Of a stretch of 64,000 nt of DNA, positions 57,955-64,000 are shown one piece after another. Under the pieces are notes generated by a model, which did no database searches, was not told the DNA's origin, and saw nothing but the letters and a program-made list of their open reading frames with translations. The DNA is from Balaenoptera acutorostrata (lineage: Eukaryota; Chordata; Mammalia; Artiodactyla; Balaenopteridae). Each line of letters opens with the position of its first letter. The stretch's first letter is position 1. Position numbers and translations under genes: made by a program. The stretch is from contig NC_080067.1 of NCBI RefSeq assembly GCF_949987535.1, positions 60,632,405-60,696,404 of the forward strand. Direction: 5' to 3'.

Positions 57955-60038
57955 AATAACCAGCTATGTGTCCTTGGGAAGTCTGGAGTGAAGAAAAAAA
58001 TGATTCCAGAAAATTGGAAGCAGGATGAAGACATACAGACTTTATGGGCTCCTACGACCACAGCTTTACCTGAAACCAGAGAAATATCAGTGTTTGTCAA
58101 TGAACATCCAATGATCCATGAAAATAAACTGGTTTGCCTTGTCAGACTGAGGAATACAGATGCCTCCTTGGAGAAGAAATGCCCTAACCTACTTTTAAGA
58201 AACAAGAAGATGGCCAGAGCAGGAGAGATTTCTAAAGCTAAGGAGAATGGGCATCTCACTATGTGAGGGGCTATAAAGCTCCCAGGTGATTTCTATGTAA
58301 TCAGAGGCAACTGAGCTTCCAGAAGAATTCCTTGGCCTTGGAGTGTAATTCAAAGTTTCTGTAGGCAATGCTACAAAAAAAAAATTAATAAATAAACTAA
58401 CCCCTGGAGGGATCAGAACTGGGCTTTAAGGCTTTTCCAGCAGGGGGCAGCAGAAGCAAGAGCTGAGAAGGCAAATCCATACCAGTGAGAAACCAAAGGA
58501 AATGAAGGCAGTAAGTAGGTACAATCTACAGAAGGCAAAGTTCCAGATGGTTTCCATCTGGAAAAATCTTAGAGAGATTCCCACTCTTCTTTAGTAATAC
58601 ATCTTATGGAACACTGAGGAATGGAGGACCATGGTGTGATGCCCAGCCTTAAAGTGGATTTCAATTATGATTATGAATTTCATCCTCTTAGTAACTGTAG
58701 ATTATAAGCAGTGTGCTTATTTCTTACATACACACATGTACAAGAATACATACATCCAACTGAACATGCGGGAACAAAAGAGTTAAACAATCTGTCATAT
58801 ATCTGTTTAAGCCACAGTCCCAAGAGCAACATTTCTTTTCTTTGAAGATGTAATTGTGATAGGGCAAAACTATTTGAGGAAAAGGTTCACTCAGTGTTTG
58901 AGCAATGGGAGAAAGCCTTCTAGAGGGTACTTGGCCCAGAAGATATTCATGTTCCTTCTGAAACCATGGGCAACTAAAAAAAATGCTTGCCATGCGGTCA
59001 TGTGGACAGAGCCCAGAGGCGCCATTTGATGTTGCTACACAGCAATTCCTACTTCACCCAAATTCCTCCAATATCAAAAGGAAAAAGACTTCAAATTGTG
59101 AATGTTCTAATGGAAACATCAAATTCTTTAAGGACTGGGCCAAGCATTTTCAGGGTAAGAAGTAAAGAAATCACAGCAATCGATACAGGTTGAGTAAAAC
59201 TAGAAAGTGTTCAGTCTGTTCTGGACCTCAAAACAGTTACAATGAAGGTCAAGCAAGACAAGACAACAGAGAATCCATAAAGCCCAAAAAGAAAAGGATC
59301 TGCAATACTGCCCTATCACTTGTGGCTAGTAACTTTACCCTTCACCTCAGGGAGTAGGGATTCTGAACTAAGAGAAGAAAAATGCTGTATTGTTCTTCAC
59401 AGTGCTTTATTGTACACCTGGATCAGTTCAACAAACCTATAGTCATGAGAAAACCTATGCTAGGATGCCATTGTCTTTCCTACACACTTGTTCCTAATAT
59501 TCTTGCATTAGATTCAAGTATCCCATGATAGGAATGTGAACCAATTGCTCCTTAAGGAGATAGTATATACAGAGAAAATAAAAGACTCTTGCATAAATTA
59601 TGTGGTAAGTGTTTACAGAGCTAATTCTAGTATATATTTCTTTATTTATTCAACAAATAATTATTGAACAACATCTTTTGCCAGACACTGTGCTAGGTGC
59701 TAACAATTTAGTCTTGATAAAGGCCTGAGTATGCTACCACTGGAAGCTCTGTTTATTCAGGACAGAACTTGCACAATTTTTAGTTACTTAGCAAGGACAG
59801 CACAGCTCATGTGGAGAGTAACCTACATATAATTTGCATTCAGAACATGGGTTCTGTTGAGATCAACCAGTCCCTCCAGGCATAGTTATCTACAGAATCC
59901 TCTATGAAATGGACCCTAACTATTAAAGATTTTGATGCTCAGAATAATCAAAGATAGTAAGTCAACCCTACCTTTGACTCCCTTATAGAATTTTTGGTCT
60001 TACCAAGACTTATTTATGATCAAGTAGGCTACATTTAA
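57955..60038. other. No gene recognised; chance ORF at 57988-58266 and an L2 tail
   Basis: The 92-codon ORF at 57988-58266 (MKKKMIPENWKQDEDIQ…) has no recognised domain, splice sites or homologue that I know of. An L2 3' tail in minus orientation lies at about 59640-59745 (TTATTCAACAAATAATTATT, CAGACACTGTGCTAGGTGCT). Otherwise unique. Confidence 0.4.
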
Positions 60039-60053
60039 AATTACACTGCAAGG

Positions 60054-60182
60054 GGGAGTTCCATGGTGACCTAGTGGTTAGGATTCCAGGCTCTCACTGC
60101 TGTGACCTGGGCTCAATCCCTGGTCAGGGAAATGAGATCCCAAAAGTCATGTGGCATGGCCAAAAAAACCAAAAAACAAAAA
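60054..60182 (+). mobile_element. Short tRNA-Glu SINE
   Basis: GAGTTCCATGGTGACCTAGT, GGTTAGGATTCCAGGCTCTC and GGGCTCAATCCCTGGTCAGG carry the A- and B-box order of tRNA-Glu-derived cetartiodactyl SINEs, with a (CAAAAAA) tail. It lacks the long CHR body. Flanks AATTACACTGCAAGG (60039-60053) and AACTACACTACAAGG (60183-60197) form a 15-bp duplication with two mismatches, so it is older than the CHR SINE at 52607. Confidence 0.9.
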
Positions 60183-60197
60183 AACTACACTACAAGG

Positions 60198-63100
60198 ATT
60201 AAAAATTAATTTACCCAGACAAGTGGATGGAGAATATGTCCATTAGACCAAGGTTCTTCAAACAGAACCTTTAAGGCCTTAGAAGCAGGTCTCAGCAGGA
60301 CCTAGATAGCAACTGGGACAGATTTTAACCCTCTGGTGAAGCACAGATACCCTTTGTTTCTGAATGAAGGAAAAAATCCATAGGTTTGATCACCTATAGT
60401 ACAAGAAGCAAGGGGGAAAGTTCTATATTGACAGATGAAAATCCTTGCTTGTACATTCACCCAGAAGGGAAGCCATCTTAGCACTTCAAAGAGATAAGCT
60501 GTAAGGGTGCCTTCAGGCAGACCAATATTTTCCTCAAATTGGATTTATCTAATCCCTGAACTGCGACCAGCAAAGACTTCAGCCTGGAAAATTGATTTTT
60601 CAACTACACTTCCTGAGGACTCACCAGAGCCACAAAGTAAAAGAAACAATCATTCTTCTTTGTCCAATGCACTGATGAAATGAAATCACATAGCATTTTT
60701 ATACCCACTAGCATACCTGAGATATCAACTTGCAATTGGTTACCTCTTCATAGTTAAGATATTACATTCACTAAGGGAAGAAGCTTGGTTATGTACCTTA
60801 TACTAGTATTTTGCTCATTTTGATTTCTTTTAGTATTGTTCAATAAATATTGAACTGCCTGGCCAGTGCTTCTTCAAATGCTTCTAGAAAAGGAGACTGA
60901 AAATAAAGTATGGCCTCAGCCTGATGCTTCAGCAGGGACACAAAGACAAATAAAACATGGGTTCAGCCCCCAAGGAGTTATAATGCAGAGGTGGTTGTAT
61001 CCTACAGCAATGACATAAATAATCAAAATAAAGAACTGTTTTGGTAAAAGTCTGCTGTGTGTTTCTATTTTAATAGGTTTGAGTTTGTATTTTTGCATGT
61101 CACCCTGTGTGGGACGACAGACTGGACATAATTCACAGTCCATTAAAAAAGGACAATGTTGTTGAAAGGCCAAGTGTTCCACTGCATGCATATCCAGCCA
61201 TCAGCAGGAAAGCTGTCCCATAAGCATCTTCAAAGGAGTCACATCCTCATCAAGGAAAACAGATTTTGAATCATCTTTCTTTAGCACTTCCCAAAGCAAA
61301 AGATGAGTTTCATTTTATCTTGCACCCTCCAATCTCCTTTGGAGTCTTTTCTGGTTCTTCTGGGTTTTTCACCCATAAATAATCCAACAGGTAAATGCCC
61401 TTAATGACATGGGTACATGTCATCTGGAGTCATTAATTAAGATTCATTTACATTTTAAAATGTCTCTTACCCATTTTTTTTTATTAATAGAAGCTTTTTT
61501 ATTAGTTTTTTTAACTTCTAGCATTAGATTTTCTTTCTTGTCAAAAAAAATAATAATAACTCAGCAGCTCAATCATTTTAGCACTATTATAAATTTTCAA
61601 GCCATGGTGAATTTTAAAAATTATTTTCTCTGTCATTTTTCATCTTTGGCTAGGTCTACATAGCACCAAATACTAGGTAATTACTTAGGTTTTGTTTCCA
61701 CAAGAAGTTTGCAAGTTTCTTACAGACAGGATTTATTCAGAATGGACCTGATTTTAAAGTAGCATGGCACCTGGCAGTAACTAGTTTGTCTTCCATAAAT
61801 AATGATGTTATATGTATTGTTTCTTCAGCATCTCAAGTGTGTGTAGGTTGGTCTCTGATATTTATAGATCGTTCCTTTACTCGTTGATATCTACCTTTTA
61901 GCATCTATTGAATCTCTAGTTGATCTTTAGTGGTCTCTTCAACTCTTACATGACAGATTAGGAGATCTGAATTTCAGGCAGCCGTGTCCTTGACTTTTTA
62001 AAGAAATTTAACATCTCTTATCTGGACTTCAATATCCTCCTATGTAAAATAAGTGTAATTGGCTAGTTGCGTATGCATAAAGCTCCTTCTAGCACTAAAA
62101 ACCGAAGTTTTATAATAAAATTTTCTAAGACAAGATTCAGTACATACGCCTATCTTAGCCAACTGGTTCAGAATAGTCAAAGTTAACATTACGTGAAATC
62201 TCAACATAGCATTTAAGTTTCCACTTAATACAGAACTTAAGCACAGACACCTCCTTAGCAACTTTGTAAGCATATATACTTTTCTTTAGATTAAAAGTGC
62301 TGTTTTTATAAAAGTAGCAATAGTCTGAAAAACAGATGTTCTAAAGGTAAAACTGGGACCCATGGTCATAGTTTGCAAGGAGATAGATCCATGCTCAATA
62401 TATCAAGAACTTTTTAACAGTTAGAGTTTTCCAATAAACAGATTGACTGCCCACAGGGTATTGGGTTACCCCCTCCAGGGAATTAAGACAGACTCCAACT
62501 TATCCCTTGGCACTAATGAGAAAGTGGACTGAAAGATCTTAAAATTCCCCCAAATTCTGAGATATGGGATGTTAACACATAGGAAAGATTTTTTAATTTA
62601 GTTTTTAAAAAATCAGTCTATTTCCAACAATCAGATGTGTTAACAGATAGGAAACCTTTCATCAATTTTTTTCATTGACTTTTTTATTGTGCTATGCAAT
62701 AAAGGTACAGAAACTTTTAAAGATCAAGACTCATGGAGGTCTTGAGATGTACTTGTTTTTCCTTAAAAAAAGGATAAGAATCTGAAAGAGTCCATATAGT
62801 AAACTAGATTTATGATGTATTGCTCTATAGGAAAAAAAATCAGTTGCAATAGGTAGAAACTACAACCCACTGTCTGGTACATCAGATGGACAGATAACAG
62901 TCCTATAAATTTCAAATAGTCATTTGTATTTATGAAGTCATTCCTAAACAAATGCATTGAAGACATGGAGAATCCATGGCTTTGGGCTGTTTAGGTGTTT
63001 ATTATCTAGAGAAGCAGTTACTTTATGGGTCATAGATGTTTTTGAAAATCCAACAAAACAACGGATATGGCATTTGAACACAGGACAACAAGACGGTTTT

Positions 63101-64000
63101 TCCTTTCTCATCTCTTTCCAACTCTACATCATTTAGAGTTGATTCATTTTTAAAGTCTTACAGAATGGGGAGAAGTTAGTTGATGTTCTACAAATAATGA
63201 TGTTATATTCATTGGTTTTTCAGAAATTCCAAATCATGTCCAAGTTGGTCTCTGGCCCATTTAGACTTACAGATAGCTTTGCTTAAATAAAGTCGGGACT
63301 CCACTGTGTTCCAAGCAGAAAGAATTAATGAGAAACTTTATTCCCTATGCCTGGACAAGCAACTGAAAAATAGCTTCAGAGCTCAGAAACAAGGACAAAA
63401 AGTTGTGGTCCTGAGAAGAGACTGGTTCTCAGAAATTAGATGCCTCTAAAAAGAAGTATCTACATGTGCTCACTCAAGCTTGCTGGGTTTCTGACTCCAG
63501 AGGGCCAGGAAATGAAAAGCCTAACCCCTGAAGCAGAGAAATCAGGAGAATTTCTACCAGTAATCCAACAGAGCCTGACAACCTACACAATTATGCATCA
63601 ATAATGCAAGTATTCCAGTAAGATTCCTGCTGTTTAAAATACTATTAATTAATAGGCCTGAGCCCAGAAAATCCAAGCAAACTTGGATTTTCAAAATGTC
63701 AACTCAGCTAAAAGGGCTGAAAATCTAGAGTTGATGATCAGGCAAAACAATCAGAACAGATACCCTGTGACAGAGAACTGCGAGAAGAGATAAATAAAGA
63801 TCTGAATAAAAATACACGCACTTCAGCATTTTTCAAGTGAAGCATAAAGACTTCTGGAGCCAAAAGATACAATTTCCCAATGTAAAAATTTAACACGTGA
63901 GTTGAAGGATAAGGTACTATTGAGACTCAAATTAGTGACTTGGGAGACCAAGTGTGAGAAATCTCAAATTATCTTAAAGTACAGAGCAAACTACAGAGAT
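60198..64000. other. No gene recognised; long unique AT-rich tail
   Basis: Short ORFs on both strands (for example 60916-61191, 61409-61663, 62040-62273) have no recognised motif. No clear repeats were identified apart from poly-A/T runs. Confidence 0.45.

Noticed and set aside
57988..58266. 92-codon ORF starting MKKKMIPENW
   Set aside because: No family recognised and no transcript signal; length is within chance for AT-poor patches.

Overview
This window is mammalian nuclear DNA, almost certainly from a cetacean (a whale or dolphin; hippopotamus is not excluded). The main reason is six copies of the tRNA-Glu-derived CHR-type SINE, including full-length copies of about 290-350 bp with the whale-type body and an (ATAA)n/poly-A tail. 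They sit with cetartiodactyl-style L1 elements and a small mariner MITE, and I see no ruminant BovB. Base composition is AT-rich and no long open reading frame encodes a cellular protein. I find no confident protein-coding gene, no tRNA, snRNA or rRNA gene, and no CRISPR, operon or prokaryotic feature. The window is most simply intergenic or deep intronic DNA.

Layout. 1-4216: mostly unique sequence with two L2 tails and a short retrocopy-like insertion with target-site duplications (2594-2732). 4217-4562: a pogo/Tigger-like DNA transposon. 4600-11373: a nearly full-length L1 (L1-A) with a GC-rich 5' UTR, ORF1, ORF2 and 3' UTR, all decayed. 11630-13467: an older L1 3' end split by a CHR SINE, an LTR-like remnant and a second CHR SINE. 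13468-36942: mainly unique DNA with ancient MIR, L2 and hAT-Charlie remnants, a third CHR SINE, a mariner MITE, several small tandem duplications and a CCAAT/TATA promoter-like patch at 24431-24720. 36943-39973: a hAT element interrupted by a 5'-truncated L1 (L1-B) with clean target-site duplications. 41782-43962: a minus-strand truncated L1 (L1-C) whose 3' junction was tandemly duplicated. 44220-64000: ancient repeats, an L1 3' end, old L1 remnants, two CHR SINEs with clear duplications, a solo MaLR LTR with a perfect 5-bp duplication, another hAT-Charlie element and a short tRNA-Glu SINE, followed by largely featureless DNA.

The L1 copies are the only protein-coding-derived sequence I can read with confidence. 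L1-A retains nearly all endonuclease landmarks, but its reverse transcriptase box reads FADA instead of FADD and it carries several stops and frameshifts. The most interesting pattern is that independent L1 insertions share premature stops at identical ORF2 codons: A and B share one, B and C share another. This suggests mobilisation of already-defective source elements in trans, although convergent decay or a misjudged family consensus remains possible. I did not find a new biological system.
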